Source: Mycobacterium scrofulaceum
Lineage (GTDB): Bacteria; Actinomycetota; Actinomycetes; Mycobacteriales; Mycobacteriaceae
Length of the DNA: 64,000 nucleotides
Assembly (NCBI RefSeq): GCF_001667885.1
Contig: NZ_LZJW01000075.1
Span: 1 to 64,000, forward strand
Direction of reading: 5' to 3'
The translations under genes were made by a program, and so were the position numbers. Below the pieces are notes generated by a model that was given only the letters and a program-made list of their open reading frames with translations, searched no databases and was not told where the DNA came from. Below, piece after piece: positions 1 to 8,146 of this stretch (position 1 is its first letter; each line of letters opens with the position of its first letter).

Positions 1-120
1 TGGCTGGCCCGCATCATCTGGTCGTTCTCGACCGTCAACGAGGCCCAGACGTTCGACATGTCCAAGCCGGACACTGTCCGGCGCTACGTGGAAACGTTCG
101 CCATCAACGGGCTTCGCTGA
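1..120 (+). CDS. TetR-family regulator, C-terminal fragment
   Basis: Only the last 39 codons lie in the window; the gene enters from the left edge and ends at TGA 118-120. The encoded tail (WLARIIWSFSTVNEAQTFDM...FAINGLR) matches the last 39 residues of the TetR protein at 2315-2926 at 32 of 39 positions, so it is the effector-binding-domain end of a close paralogue. The DNA-binding part is outside the window. It is followed after 60 bp by an SDR gene on the same strand, and a perfect dyad (147-167) lies in the gap. Identification rests wholly on the match to the second copy. Confidence 0.8.
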   Translation, partial: WLARIIWSFSTVNEAQTFDMSKPDTVRRYVETFAINGLR

Positions 121-146
121 AGGACCACGCGGGCGTCGCTCAACTA

Positions 147-167
147 AACAATAGACGTACTATTGTT
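147..167. promoter_or_regulatory. Perfect inverted repeat, probable operator overlapping a -10 box
   Basis: Arms AACAATAG and CTATTGTT (8 bp, perfect) flank a 5-bp spacer. The right arm contains TATTGT (161-166), which fits the mycobacterial -10 consensus TANNNT. The SDR start at 180 lies 13 bp beyond it. Nearly the same 21-bp element occurs at 37172-37192 in front of a P450. I infer a regulator-binding site that would occlude the promoter; the regulator is unknown. Confidence 0.6.
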
Positions 168-179
168 CTCCGATGTCGG

Positions 180-986
180 ATGGCTTTCGACACTGGATTC
201 TCGATCGGTGGTCAGCGCATGGGCGAACGGACATTGGCCGGCAAGCGGGTCGTGGTGGTGGGCGCATCGGCCGGGATTGGGCGGGCATTCGCCGTCCGTG
301 CCGGCAAGGAGGGCGCCGACCTGCTCATCGCGGCGCGCCGACGAGACCGTCTCGACGAGGTCGCCGCCGATGCCGGCTGCGGCGCGGCCATCAGCGCGGA
401 TGTGCGTAACGCTGACGATTGCGGGCGGCTCGCCGATATGGCCCGAGAGAGCCTTGGTGAAATCGACCTGCTGTTCATCTCGGTGGGGTACGCGCCGTTG
501 AGAATGTTCGCCGACACTTCCCTCGACGATTGGACGGACGTGATGCAGACCAATGTCGTCGGTGTGCATCAGGTCATCAAGTGCTGTCTGCCGGTGCTCG
601 CACCCGCCGCGATCGTCAGTGCCCTGTCCTCCGAAACCGTCGGCCAGCCACGGACCGCGCTGGGCGCCTATTCCTCCAGCAAGGCCGCGCTATCAGAAAG
701 CCTGAATGCTTGGCGCACTGAGCATCCCGGCTTTCGCTACTGCTGTGTCACAGTGGGCGGCACCGTTCCGACGGAGTTCACCGCGGCGTTCGAACCCGGG
801 CTGCTCGGCGTGGTCGTGCAGGATTGGGTGGCGCGCGGCCTCTTGCAAGAGACATTGATGTCGCCCGCCGACGTCGCCGACATGCTGGCGGGAACATTCG
901 CCAGCGCTTTGAACTTTCCCGCCGTCGGCCTCGAGCAGCTCGTAATTCGTCCACCGTCGTCGCCGCGTCGCGCGGTGACGGTATGA
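180..986 (+). CDS. Short-chain dehydrogenase/reductase
   Basis: A 268-aa classical SDR. The nucleotide-binding motif GASAGIG is at residues 28-34, with an N-terminal beta strand VVVVG before it. The catalytic residues are Ser151, Tyr164 and Lys168 in the YSSSK block. It should catalyse NAD(P)-dependent oxidoreduction of an alcohol or ketone in the cytoplasm; the substrate is not evident. ATG 180 is the first in-frame start after the dyad at 147-167. ATG 219 (residue 14, MGERTLAGKR) lies closer to the usual SDR N-terminus and is a good alternative. It is followed after 22 bp by the DUF427-thioesterase gene, probably in the same transcript. Confidence 0.85.
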   Translation: MAFDTGFSIGGQRMGERTLAGKRVVVVGASAGIGRAFAVRAGKEGADLLIAARRRDRLDEVAADAGCGAAISADVRNADDCGRLADMARESLGEIDLLFISVGYAPLRMFADTSLDDWTDVMQTNVVGVHQVIKCCLPVLAPAAIVSALSSETVGQPRTALGAYSSSKAALSESLNAWRTEHPGFRYCCVTVGGTVPTEFTAAFEPGLLGVVVQDWVARGLLQETLMSPADVADMLAGTFASALNFPAVGLEQLVIRPPSSPRRAVTV

Positions 987-1008
987 GGGCGGCGGCGAGA
1001 GGGTAGCG

Positions 1009-2289
1009 ATGTCAACGCAAGTCGAGTCGGCGTGGCCCGATTACCCCAATTACCGGATCGAGGCGACCCCGTGTCCATACCGGGGCCAGGTGTGGTTCGG
1101 TGAGGTGCTCGTTGCCCAGAGCGACCGGTGCCTCGTGGTGACCGAGACCGACCACGAGGACCGCTTGTACTTTCCCGAATCCGACGTGCTGTGGGAGTTG
1201 TTCCGCCCGTCGGATCACAGCACCGTCTGCCCGTTCAAGGGCCGGGCGAGTTACTGGAGCCTCAGCCAATCGGACCCCGCGGTCGAGAACGTCGTCTGGG
1301 CCTACCCCACCCCCTTGCCAGAAGTCGCGGCGATCGCGGGACACGTTTCGTTCTACGACGACGCGCTGCGCGTGGTCGTCGAGGAAGACTGGCCGGACGG
1401 CTCAAAGGTAACTGTGAGATTCCCGCTGTGGGGAGACGCAGCCGAGCTGTGCAGGATCATTGACGTCCAGCAGGTGTCCGACAGCGAGTTCATCGGGCCA
1501 GCTCATGGGCCAACCCATCGCAACGTCGTCGAGGGTGGCCAGCTGCTCGGCGAGGCGATCGTCGCCGCATCGAAAGCACTCCCAGGGCAACGGATTACGT
1601 CCGCGTCGATGATCTTCGCCAAAGCGGCCTCGTTCGACGCGCCCGTAGACCTGTCCGTGGACGTGCTACGGCGGGGGAGATCGTTTTCGTCGGCCGAAAT
1701 ACGCATCAGCCAGAGCGGGGTGCTGCGCAGCGCAGGCTTGGTGCTCGCGGACTCAGGAGCCGGCGATGTCATGCGGGCAGTGGAGCCCATGCCGGACGTC
1801 CCAGGGCCCGAGTCGGCAGTGCCGTTCCAGGGCTTCGGGATGACCGGCCGCGAGATTCGGGTGGTCGATGGAGCATACGATCCGGATCCCGATCGGGTTG
1901 GCCCGCCGATCATCAACGCGTGGGTGCGATTCCGCGATGCGCCGCCGACCCCGTACCTAAACGCCGCATTGCTCGCCCAGTCGACGACGCATTGGACTAT
2001 CGCCGCAGGTATGTTGCCGCATCCTGGCCTGGGCGAGGCGCGCGCGCATGCCACCTTGTCGACCGGAATCATGAAGGCCACCATCGCCTTTCACGACGAC
2101 GTCGACGTCGCGGACTGGCTGCTCTACACCAACCACGCCTTCTGGTCGGGACGCGGCCTTGTGCAGGGCGACGGCCGGGTCTTCACCCGAGACGGACGGC
2201 TCGCCGCGTCGTACACCATCCAGGCGATGGTGCGTGAGTTCGCGACCGAGCCCGCGGTGATGGGACGTGACAGCCGCACGGCTATGTGA
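1009..2289 (+). CDS. DUF427 domain fused to TesB-like acyl-CoA thioesterase
   Basis: A 426-aa two-domain protein. Residues about 15-125 match the DUF427 fold (YRIEATPCPYRGQVWFGEVL, then YFP 54-56 and CPFKGRASYW from Cys74). Residues about 168-415 look like a double-hotdog, TesB/acyl-CoA thioesterase II-type domain (HRNVVEGGQLLGEAI, then an LRSAGLVLADSG strand). The second half would hydrolyse acyl-CoA thioesters or bind acyl-CoA. The DUF427 half has no settled function that I can name. A GAGAGGG purine run stands shortly before the ATG. It follows the SDR closely and faces the TetR gene at 2315 with only 25 bp between the stops. The domain fusion is the unusual point. Confidence 0.75.
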   Translation: MSTQVESAWPDYPNYRIEATPCPYRGQVWFGEVLVAQSDRCLVVTETDHEDRLYFPESDVLWELFRPSDHSTVCPFKGRASYWSLSQSDPAVENVVWAYPTPLPEVAAIAGHVSFYDDALRVVVEEDWPDGSKVTVRFPLWGDAAELCRIIDVQQVSDSEFIGPAHGPTHRNVVEGGQLLGEAIVAASKALPGQRITSASMIFAKAASFDAPVDLSVDVLRRGRSFSSAEIRISQSGVLRSAGLVLADSGAGDVMRAVEPMPDVPGPESAVPFQGFGMTGREIRVVDGAYDPDPDRVGPPIINAWVRFRDAPPTPYLNAALLAQSTTHWTIAAGMLPHPGLGEARAHATLSTGIMKATIAFHDDVDVADWLLYTNHAFWSGRGLVQGDGRVFTRDGRLAASYTIQAMVREFATEPAVMGRDSRTAM

Positions 2290-2314
2290 TGGGGGTGTGG
2301 TGTTCGCGACCGCG

Positions 2315-2926
2315 TCAGCGCAGGCCGTTGATCGCGAATTTCTCGACGTACCGGCGGACCGTGGCCGGCTTGGTCATATCGAAGGTCAGACCCTGATTGA
2401 CAGTCGAAAAGGAATAGATGATGCGGGCCAGCCACTCGCTGCCGGCCGTGACATCGACGCCGGTGCCGACCTCGCCGCGCTTCTGGGCATCGCGGACGTA
2501 AGGTTCCAAAAACTTGGTGGTGCGGCGGACGGCGGCGTCACCGTCGGCAACCATGTGGCGCATCAACTCCGCATCGTCGGCCATCAGCCGGTTGCGAGTC
2601 CGGTGGTCCAGCAGGATCTTCGCATGGGTCTCGGCCATCGCGCCGACCTGCTCAGCCAGCGTGTTCTTCTTGGCCATGGCGGAAGCGACCTCCCGATAAA
2701 ACCGCTGCGCACCGAATTCGATCGCGGCGTCGATGAGCACGTTGCGGTCTTCGAAGTACCGGTACACCGTGCCCCGCGACACGCTGGCTTTTCGCGCGAC
2801 GTCCTGCACGCTGGTGCGCTGGATGCCGAGCTGGGTGAAGCATTCGTTCGCCGCCTCGAGGATCTGGTCCCTGCGATCGAATTCCCCGTCCGATTCGAGA
2901 TCGGCAGGGGCGGGTTTCGTCGACAT
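2315..2926 (-). CDS. TetR-family transcriptional regulator
   Basis: A 203-aa one-component repressor-type protein. The helix-turn-helix is at residues about 38-57 (TSVQDVARKASVSRGTVYRY), followed by the typical YFEDRNVLIDAAI helix. The rest is the ligand-binding domain; its last 39 residues are 82% identical to the fragment at 1-120, so the two regulators are paralogues. It is transcribed divergently from the SDR at 3082 across a 155-bp gap, the usual arrangement for a TetR protein controlling its neighbour and itself. No strong dyad was found in that gap. The ligand is probably an acyl-CoA or pathway intermediate (inference). Confidence 0.88.
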   Translation of the reverse strand: MSTKPAPADLESDGEFDRRDQILEAANECFTQLGIQRTSVQDVARKASVSRGTVYRYFEDRNVLIDAAIEFGAQRFYREVASAMAKKNTLAEQVGAMAETHAKILLDHRTRNRLMADDAELMRHMVADGDAAVRRTTKFLEPYVRDAQKRGEVGTGVDVTAGSEWLARIIYSFSTVNQGLTFDMTKPATVRRYVEKFAINGLR

Positions 2927-3011
2927 GTCGCTCTATGCTACGCGACAAATTTCGCCGTTGTGTTCCGTCCACGGGCCAATCTGCCACTGAGCTGACACCG
3001 GATAGTAGTCA

Positions 3012-3042
3012 TTGCGACACATAGCGTACTGCTGTCTAGTAT
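3012..3042 (+). promoter_or_regulatory. Possible sigma-A-type promoter for the SDR at 3082
   Basis: TTGCGA (3012-3017) and TAGTAT (3037-3042) are separated by 19 bp in the TetR/SDR divergent gap. The -10 fits TANNNT and the -35 matches TTGACA at four of six positions. The spacer is long, so this is only a candidate. Confidence 0.3.
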
Positions 3043-3081
3043 GGCTGTCGTCGAGGATGACGCCAGAAACGAGGGCAGCGC

Positions 3082-3891
3082 GTGGAGCTTGGCCTGGGGG
3101 GACGCAATTTCGTTCTCGTCGGCGGGACGACCGGTATCGGGTTCGCCGCCGCGCGGCTGCTCGCGGCCGACGGTGCCAACGTGGCGCTGCTGGCGCGTAA
3201 CGGAGAGCGCGCCCGCGCGCGGGCCGAGCAATTGACCGAAGACTACGGAGTGCGGGCGGTCGGAATCGCCGTCGACGCGGCCGCCCCGGGCGACGGGATG
3301 GATCGCGCCGTCGACGAGGCGGCCGCGAGCCTGGGGCCGCTGCGCGGCCTGGCCGTCACCGCGGGACCGATGAATCAACAGGGGCCGTTCCTCGAACACG
3401 GCGACGAGTCGTGGGACTGGTATTACCAGTTGATTTTGATGGGAACCGTGCGCTCCTGCCGCGCGGTCATCCCCCACCTGCAACGCAATGGCGGTGGAAC
3501 CATCGTCACGACGGCCGCGTACTCCGTTCGGGCGCCGAAGATCCTCATTCCGCCATACAACGCGCTCAAGGCGGCGGTGTTGACCTTGTCAAAGATCCTG
3601 GCGAAAACACATGGCCCCGAGGGCATCAGGGTCAACACCGTATGCCCGGGACTATTCGACACCGAGGTCAACGACTTCATCCGTGCACGACGGGCGGCCG
3701 AATACGGGGTGGCGCTGGAGGACGCGATCTATACGCACCTCGCGAGCAACCCGGACTGGAACATGCGGGTTGCCCTCCGCCGCGGCGGGCGTCCCGAAGA
3801 AGCGGGCGAGCTGATCGCCTTCCTGCTCAGCGACAGGGCAGCTTTCATGACCGGTGCGGCCGTCAACATCGACGGGGGCACGGACTTCTGA
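3082..3891 (+). CDS. SDR-family oxidoreductase with atypical active site
   Basis: A 269-aa SDR starting at GTG 3082 (MELGLGGRNFVLVGG). GGTTGIG is at residues 14-20, and Tyr159 and Lys163 form the YNALK block. The usual catalytic Ser, 13 residues before the Tyr, is Ala146 in a TTAAYS stretch, so the Ser-Tyr-Lys triad is incomplete. The C-terminus (MTGAAVNIDGGTDF) is typical of the family. It could be a low-activity or specialised reductase, or use Thr143/144. It ends 5 bp before the convergent FadE gene, leaving no room for a terminator between them. Confidence 0.82.
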   Translation: MELGLGGRNFVLVGGTTGIGFAAARLLAADGANVALLARNGERARARAEQLTEDYGVRAVGIAVDAAAPGDGMDRAVDEAAASLGPLRGLAVTAGPMNQQGPFLEHGDESWDWYYQLILMGTVRSCRAVIPHLQRNGGGTIVTTAAYSVRAPKILIPPYNALKAAVLTLSKILAKTHGPEGIRVNTVCPGLFDTEVNDFIRARRAAEYGVALEDAIYTHLASNPDWNMRVALRRGGRPEEAGELIAFLLSDRAAFMTGAAVNIDGGTDF

Positions 3892-3896
3892 CCCCC

Positions 3897-5024
3897 TCAG
3901 AGCCCGATCTCGTCCGCGAGGAGCCCCCGGTGATAGGACGCGTCGCCCAGCAGGTGCCCTGACGATTGAGCCCGCTTGAAGTACAGATGGGCCGGGTGCT
4001 CCCAGGTGAATCCGATCCCACCGTGAATCTGGATATTGGAGGCAGCGGCCCGGGCAAACGCCTCAGAGCTGCACGCCTTGGCCAGCGACGCCACCGCCGG
4101 CAGTTCTGGCAAGCGTTGGGCCGCGGCCCGCACCGCGTAATAGGCTGCTCCGCGAGCACATTCGATGTCCAGGGATAGGTCGGCGCACTTGTGCCGGATG
4201 GCCTGGAATGAGCCGATGGGCTTGCCGAACTGTTTGCGGGCCTTGGCGTAGGAGACGGCCATCTCGAGGCAGCGTTGCGCGCCGCCGACCTGTTCGGCGG
4301 CCAGCGCGGCGCAACCAAGCGCGAGGGTCGACCGCAACAGTTCCTCCGCGCCGCCCAAACGACCGACGAGCGAGGCCGGCGTTGCGGTGAATTCGATGCG
4401 GGCCTGTTTTCGCGTCGGGTCCAGGCTGGACAGCGCGCGTCGGGTGGCGCTGTCGAACCGGTCGACGGCGAACAACGACAATCCGGAGTCGGCCTGGGCG
4501 GCCACCAACAGCAAATCGGCGCTGCAGCCGTCGAGGACATAGGTTTTGGCTCCGTCCAGCACCCAGCCGTGTGCCGTCTCTCGCGCCCGCGTGTGGATCG
4601 CCCCGGCTTGCCAGCGGCCCGACTCCTCGGTGACCGCCAGGCTGGCGATGGTCGCTCCGGACGCGATGCCCGGCAGGTATCGTTGTTGGGCGGCGTAGTC
4701 ACCCGAATCAAGCAGCGCGCTCGACGCCAGTACCGCCGACGCGAAGTATGGCGACGGAGCCAGTGCCCGTCCCAATTCCTCGGTGACGACGCCGAGTTCG
4801 ACGAAGGTGTACCCCTGACCGCCGAATTCTTCGGGGATTGCGAGCCCCACCAGGCCCAGTTCTTCGGACATTTGCGCCCACAGCGACGGGTCGTAGCCCA
4901 CCGGGTTTTCCATGTGGCGGCGCACGCGTGCCTCGTCGGCCTTGTTTTCGAGAAAAGAACGTACGACGCGGCGCAACTCATTCTGCTCATCGGTGAATCC
5001 GAAACCCATTGCACGACCGGACAT
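3897..5024 (-). CDS. Acyl-CoA dehydrogenase, beta-type subunit
   Basis: A 375-aa protein of the FadE superfamily (N-terminal FTDEQNELRRVVRSFLENKAD, middle TEESGRW, C-terminal ARKQFGKPIGSFQAIRHKCAD and IQIHGGIGFTWEHPAHLYFKRA). It has the FTWEH...L(Y/R)(F/L)(K/R)RA signature of the shorter FadE partners. It lacks the LxxER helix carrying the catalytic Glu in the long subunits of this window. By analogy with the alpha2beta2 FadEs of steroid catabolism it should need a catalytic partner; none is adjacent. GTG 5027, ATG 5024 and ATG 5009 are possible starts; ATG 5024 overlaps the upstream TGA by one base. Last gene of the 8091-to-3897 operon. Confidence 0.85.
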   Translation of the reverse strand: MSGRAMGFGFTDEQNELRRVVRSFLENKADEARVRRHMENPVGYDPSLWAQMSEELGLVGLAIPEEFGGQGYTFVELGVVTEELGRALAPSPYFASAVLASSALLDSGDYAAQQRYLPGIASGATIASLAVTEESGRWQAGAIHTRARETAHGWVLDGAKTYVLDGCSADLLLVAAQADSGLSLFAVDRFDSATRRALSSLDPTRKQARIEFTATPASLVGRLGGAEELLRSTLALGCAALAAEQVGGAQRCLEMAVSYAKARKQFGKPIGSFQAIRHKCADLSLDIECARGAAYYAVRAAAQRLPELPAVASLAKACSSEAFARAAASNIQIHGGIGFTWEHPAHLYFKRAQSSGHLLGDASYHRGLLADEIGL

Positions 5025-5665
5025 CACGACTCCGCGGGGGCGCGGCCGGTCGGGCTCACCCGCGGTGCGTCAGCGCCCTGGCGCAGGGTGCGCAGCCAAT
5101 CGCCAACGGCCGCCGGGGCCGGGACCGGCGCGTCGAAGCGCCCGGGGTCGGCGGCCCAGAATGCCTCCCACGACGGGAACGCGTGGTGGAACGAGCCGTC
5201 CTGGTTCGGGCTGCCGGGCCAGCGCACCTTCCGCGGACCGACCGGCGGGTCGGTGATGTCGCTTCGGTACCAGAACAGCGGGATGCGGCGCGCGAAATAC
5301 CAATGACCGTCGCGCCGTTCGTAACGGTCCAGATAGGCCAACATCTCGATGAACCAAGCGCCCTCGGTTTCCAAGTCGTTGCGCGAGTAGACGAGACCGC
5401 TTGCGGTGTCGGTGTCGTGGACATCGATGACATGGCCCAGGACACCGTGCGCGCTGCCCAGCAGCGTCGGACGAACCTCGGCGTCGTACCAGTGCCGCAA
5501 TGCGGCGCGACCGTGGCGCTTGCCCGGCACCCCGATGTCGTCGACGAAAAGATTTGCCAGGGAATCGAAGTCACGCATGTCCAACGCCACCGCGTACCGT
5601 GCCGCCAGCTGACGGATTTCCTCGATGGCTTCTAGGCGGGCGATCCGCGCCTCCAACTCGGTCAT
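5024..5665 (-). CDS. SnoaL-like (NTF2-fold) protein
   Basis: A 213-aa protein with the SnoaL_4-type opening (LEARIARLEAIEEIRQLAARYAVALDMRDFDSLANLFVDD) and a mid-section with a paired His-Asp pattern (HVIDVHDTDTASG). Members are small cone-shaped alpha/beta barrels acting as cyclases, isomerases, dehydratases or hydroxylases on polycyclic or alicyclic substrates. The specific reaction cannot be told. A 30-residue proline/arginine-rich tail follows the fold. It overlaps the upstream ligase stop by 4 bp (ATGA at 5665-5662) and the downstream FadE start, so translation is coupled. Confidence 0.75.
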   Translation of the reverse strand: MTELEARIARLEAIEEIRQLAARYAVALDMRDFDSLANLFVDDIGVPGKRHGRAALRHWYDAEVRPTLLGSAHGVLGHVIDVHDTDTASGLVYSRNDLETEGAWFIEMLAYLDRYERRDGHWYFARRIPLFWYRSDITDPPVGPRKVRWPGSPNQDGSFHHAFPSWEAFWAADPGRFDAPVPAPAAVGDWLRTLRQGADAPRVSPTGRAPAES

Positions 5666-7302
5666 GCCAGCTCCCCCGAGGTGACAAGCTGCACCAACCG
5701 TGGCTTATCGATCTTGTTCGTGGTGGTGTACGGCAGCCGATCGGCGTCGGGGAGAATCACCCACCGCTTTGGGACCTTGTAGGCGGCAAGTTCCTTGCGG
5801 CATGCCGCCGCGAGTTCATCCTGTGACGCGCACCGACCCTGGTTGAGCACGACCACGGCGCAGACGAGCGCACCCTTGTCCGTGTCCGGAACGCCGACGA
5901 CATAGGCGATCCGCACGCCGTCGACGCCGCCGATCACCGCCTCGACCTCCACCGGTGCGACGTTGGCGCCCGAGGATTTGATCATGTCGTCGGTGCGTCC
6001 GGTGAAGAACAGGAAACCCTCGTCGTCCAGGTATCCGGCGTCTTTTGTGTGGTACCAGCCGTCGGCGTCGAACAGATCGCTGTGTTGCCGTCCGATCATG
6101 CCGCGCATCATCGCAACTCCCCGCACGCAGATTTCCCCGATGGTGCCGTTGGGCACCTCCGCACCGCACTCGTCGACGACCTTGTGCTCGTAGCCGGGTG
6201 CGGCAACCCCGAGTGAACCGCGCTTGCTTTCGGGCACCGGTTCGTGTGGTGGCCACCAGGTGTGGGAACTGCACGTTTCGGTCATCCCCAACTGCGTCAC
6301 CAGCAGTGACGGATCGGCGGCGCGCAGTTCCGGCGGTAGCAGCACCTGGTGGTATCCCCCGCGCAAACTTGACAGATCGGCGGAGGCGAAGTCGGGATGA
6401 TTCGCCAGTGCCCGGCCGACGTGCGGGAACCCCGTTGCGTAAGTGGCGCGCTCGGTTTCGAGTAGGCGCAGCACGTCGCCGGCGTCGAACTTGTGCTCGG
6501 TGAGAATGGTGGCGCCGGTCTGCATCGGCCCGAGCAGACCGAAGACCAGCCCGGCGACCCAGAAGAACACCATCGGGATGTAGACCCGGTCGTCGGGCTT
6601 CCACTCGTGCTGCGTGGCGACGAAGCGGGAGTGAGTAATCACGGTGCCGTGCGTGTGGATGATGCCTTTCGGGTCCGAGGTGCTTCCCGATGTGTAGATG
6701 ACGACCAGGTCGTCGGACGGGCGGACCGTCGATTCACACGCACTCAGAAACGTTTCGGGCGCCGGCTCCGGCCATGCGCTGGGCCAGGTCCGCTCGCTGT
6801 CGCCAAGCCCAAAGATGTTGCGCAACTGGGGCAGCCGTTCGAGGCCAAGCGGTGCGCCCGGGGGCGGTAACTCGCCTGCAGCATCTCCGACACGAGCGAG
6901 CATGTCCTTGCCGAGCAGCGAGTCGACCGACAGCAGGGTGTGGATGTCGGCGTCGCGCAGCAGCCAGCTCAACTCCGGCGGCTGAAAGAAGGTGTTGATC
7001 GGCACCGCCACAGCGCCGATCCGGGTGGCAGCCAGGAAGGCGACCGCAAAATCGGGTCCGTTCGGCGCCAGGATTCCGACCCGAACGCCTTTGGTGACGC
7101 CCGCCGCGAGCAACCGCCGCGCCATCTCGGCGGACCGAGCAGCGGCCTGCGCATAGGTGATTCGCTCGATCGTCCCCCCGCCCGCCGTGGAAATGACGAA
7201 GTCGTTGTCTCCGTAAGCGGCTACCAGGTCGACCAGCATCGCCGGGACGACCGGTGCGTACGGCATCGGTTCGTAGGCGAAAATCCGTGGCGCCTCACTC
7301 AT
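5662..7302 (-). CDS. AMP-dependent acyl-CoA synthetase/ligase
   Basis: A 546-aa member of the ANL superfamily. The P-loop VIYTSGSTSDPKG is at residues 201-213. The hinge region GWYHTKDAGYLDDEGFLFFTGRTDDMIKSSG includes the adenylate-binding Asp. The catalytic Lys is Lys530 in TTTNKIDK. It should activate a carboxylate as acyl-AMP and transfer it to CoA. The length is that of a standard FadD-like or cyclohexanecarboxylate-CoA ligase. It starts 6 bp after the crotonase stop (7309) and overlaps the SnoaL gene by 4 bp. It is the CoA-activating step of the minus-strand operon. Confidence 0.9.
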   Translation of the reverse strand: MSEAPRIFAYEPMPYAPVVPAMLVDLVAAYGDNDFVISTAGGGTIERITYAQAAARSAEMARRLLAAGVTKGVRVGILAPNGPDFAVAFLAATRIGAVAVPINTFFQPPELSWLLRDADIHTLLSVDSLLGKDMLARVGDAAGELPPPGAPLGLERLPQLRNIFGLGDSERTWPSAWPEPAPETFLSACESTVRPSDDLVVIYTSGSTSDPKGIIHTHGTVITHSRFVATQHEWKPDDRVYIPMVFFWVAGLVFGLLGPMQTGATILTEHKFDAGDVLRLLETERATYATGFPHVGRALANHPDFASADLSSLRGGYHQVLLPPELRAADPSLLVTQLGMTETCSSHTWWPPHEPVPESKRGSLGVAAPGYEHKVVDECGAEVPNGTIGEICVRGVAMMRGMIGRQHSDLFDADGWYHTKDAGYLDDEGFLFFTGRTDDMIKSSGANVAPVEVEAVIGGVDGVRIAYVVGVPDTDKGALVCAVVVLNQGRCASQDELAAACRKELAAYKVPKRWVILPDADRLPYTTTNKIDKPRLVQLVTSGELA

Positions 7303-7308
7303 CGCGCG

Positions 7309-8091
7309 TCATTCCACTACCCACCGCGGTTCCCGCTTTTCCGCGAACGCGAGCATCCCTTCCCGGTAGTCGGGGTGGGTCAGCTGGTGTTGCAGCACAT
7401 AGCGATACGCGATGTCGTTGGCCGCGCGTAACCCGACATCGAGACTGCTCCACATCGCCTTGATCGACGCCTGGACCGTCGCAGGCGAGAGTTTCGCGAT
7501 GTCCAGGGCGATTTCGCGCGCACGCTGTTGCAGCCGGTCCGCGGGCACGACCTCATTGATCAGGCCGATCTCGTAGCCCCGCTGCGCGCTGATCCGGCCC
7601 TGCTTGGTCATGAGCCCGAGCTGCATCACCAACGACAGCGGCATTCTGCGCAGCAGCACGGCGGGCTCGAGCGCGAACACGTTGCCCACGGCCAGATGCG
7701 TGTCGATCAGCTCGGCGTGCTCGGCCGCGATGATGAGGTCGGCATCGGCGACCTGATGCAGGCCGCCGCCGACGACCATTCCGTTGAGGGCGCAGATTAC
7801 CGGCTTCCACACGTTGTGGTGCAGCCGCGAGCCGGGAACCTTGTTGCGGATGCCACCCTCGGCCGTTGCCCGGATGTCCTGGCCCGCGGAGAACGCCCGG
7901 TCGCCGGCACCGGTGATGATGGCGACCCGGATGTTCGGGTCCTCCCGCACGCGTGCCCAGGCGATGCCGAGTTCGGTGCGGGTCAGGTCGTCGGTGGCGT
8001 TGAGCCGCTCCGGTCGGTTGATCGTGATGGTGGCGACCTGTTCCCTGACGTCGAACAGGATTCTCTTCAGTTCCACGACATCCCCTGGCAT
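7309..8091 (-). CDS. Crotonase-superfamily protein, non-canonical active site
   Basis: A 260-aa enoyl-CoA hydratase/isomerase fold protein. The oxyanion-hole strands are FSAGQDIR (residues 67-74) and the NGMVVGGG loop. At the two positions that carry the hydratase glutamates (Glu144/Glu164 of rat mitochondrial hydratase) it has His112 and His132. A plain hydratase reaction is therefore doubtful; isomerase, hydrolase or C-C lyase activity is possible. The gap 8092-8146 upstream holds the likely promoter, as the first gene of the 8091-to-3897 operon. The start is ATG 8091. Confidence 0.85.
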   Translation of the reverse strand: MPGDVVELKRILFDVREQVATITINRPERLNATDDLTRTELGIAWARVREDPNIRVAIITGAGDRAFSAGQDIRATAEGGIRNKVPGSRLHHNVWKPVICALNGMVVGGGLHQVADADLIIAAEHAELIDTHLAVGNVFALEPAVLLRRMPLSLVMQLGLMTKQGRISAQRGYEIGLINEVVPADRLQQRAREIALDIAKLSPATVQASIKAMWSSLDVGLRAANDIAYRYVLQHQLTHPDYREGMLAFAEKREPRWVVE

Positions 8092-8146
8092 CGATTCGTA
8101 GCACTAAACACTACATCAACATATGTCTTGTCGTTCCGCGTCGTCG

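Noticed and set aside
173..409. ATG 173 in another frame, just after the dyad at 147
   Set aside because: Its position relative to the -10 is right for a leaderless start, but the 78-residue product has no homology-like pattern, while the frame from 180 is a full SDR.
4275..5306. 343-codon plus-strand frame across the FadE and SnoaL genes
   Set aside because: It crosses the boundary of two real minus-strand genes, has low-complexity Arg/Gly composition and no ribosome-binding site.
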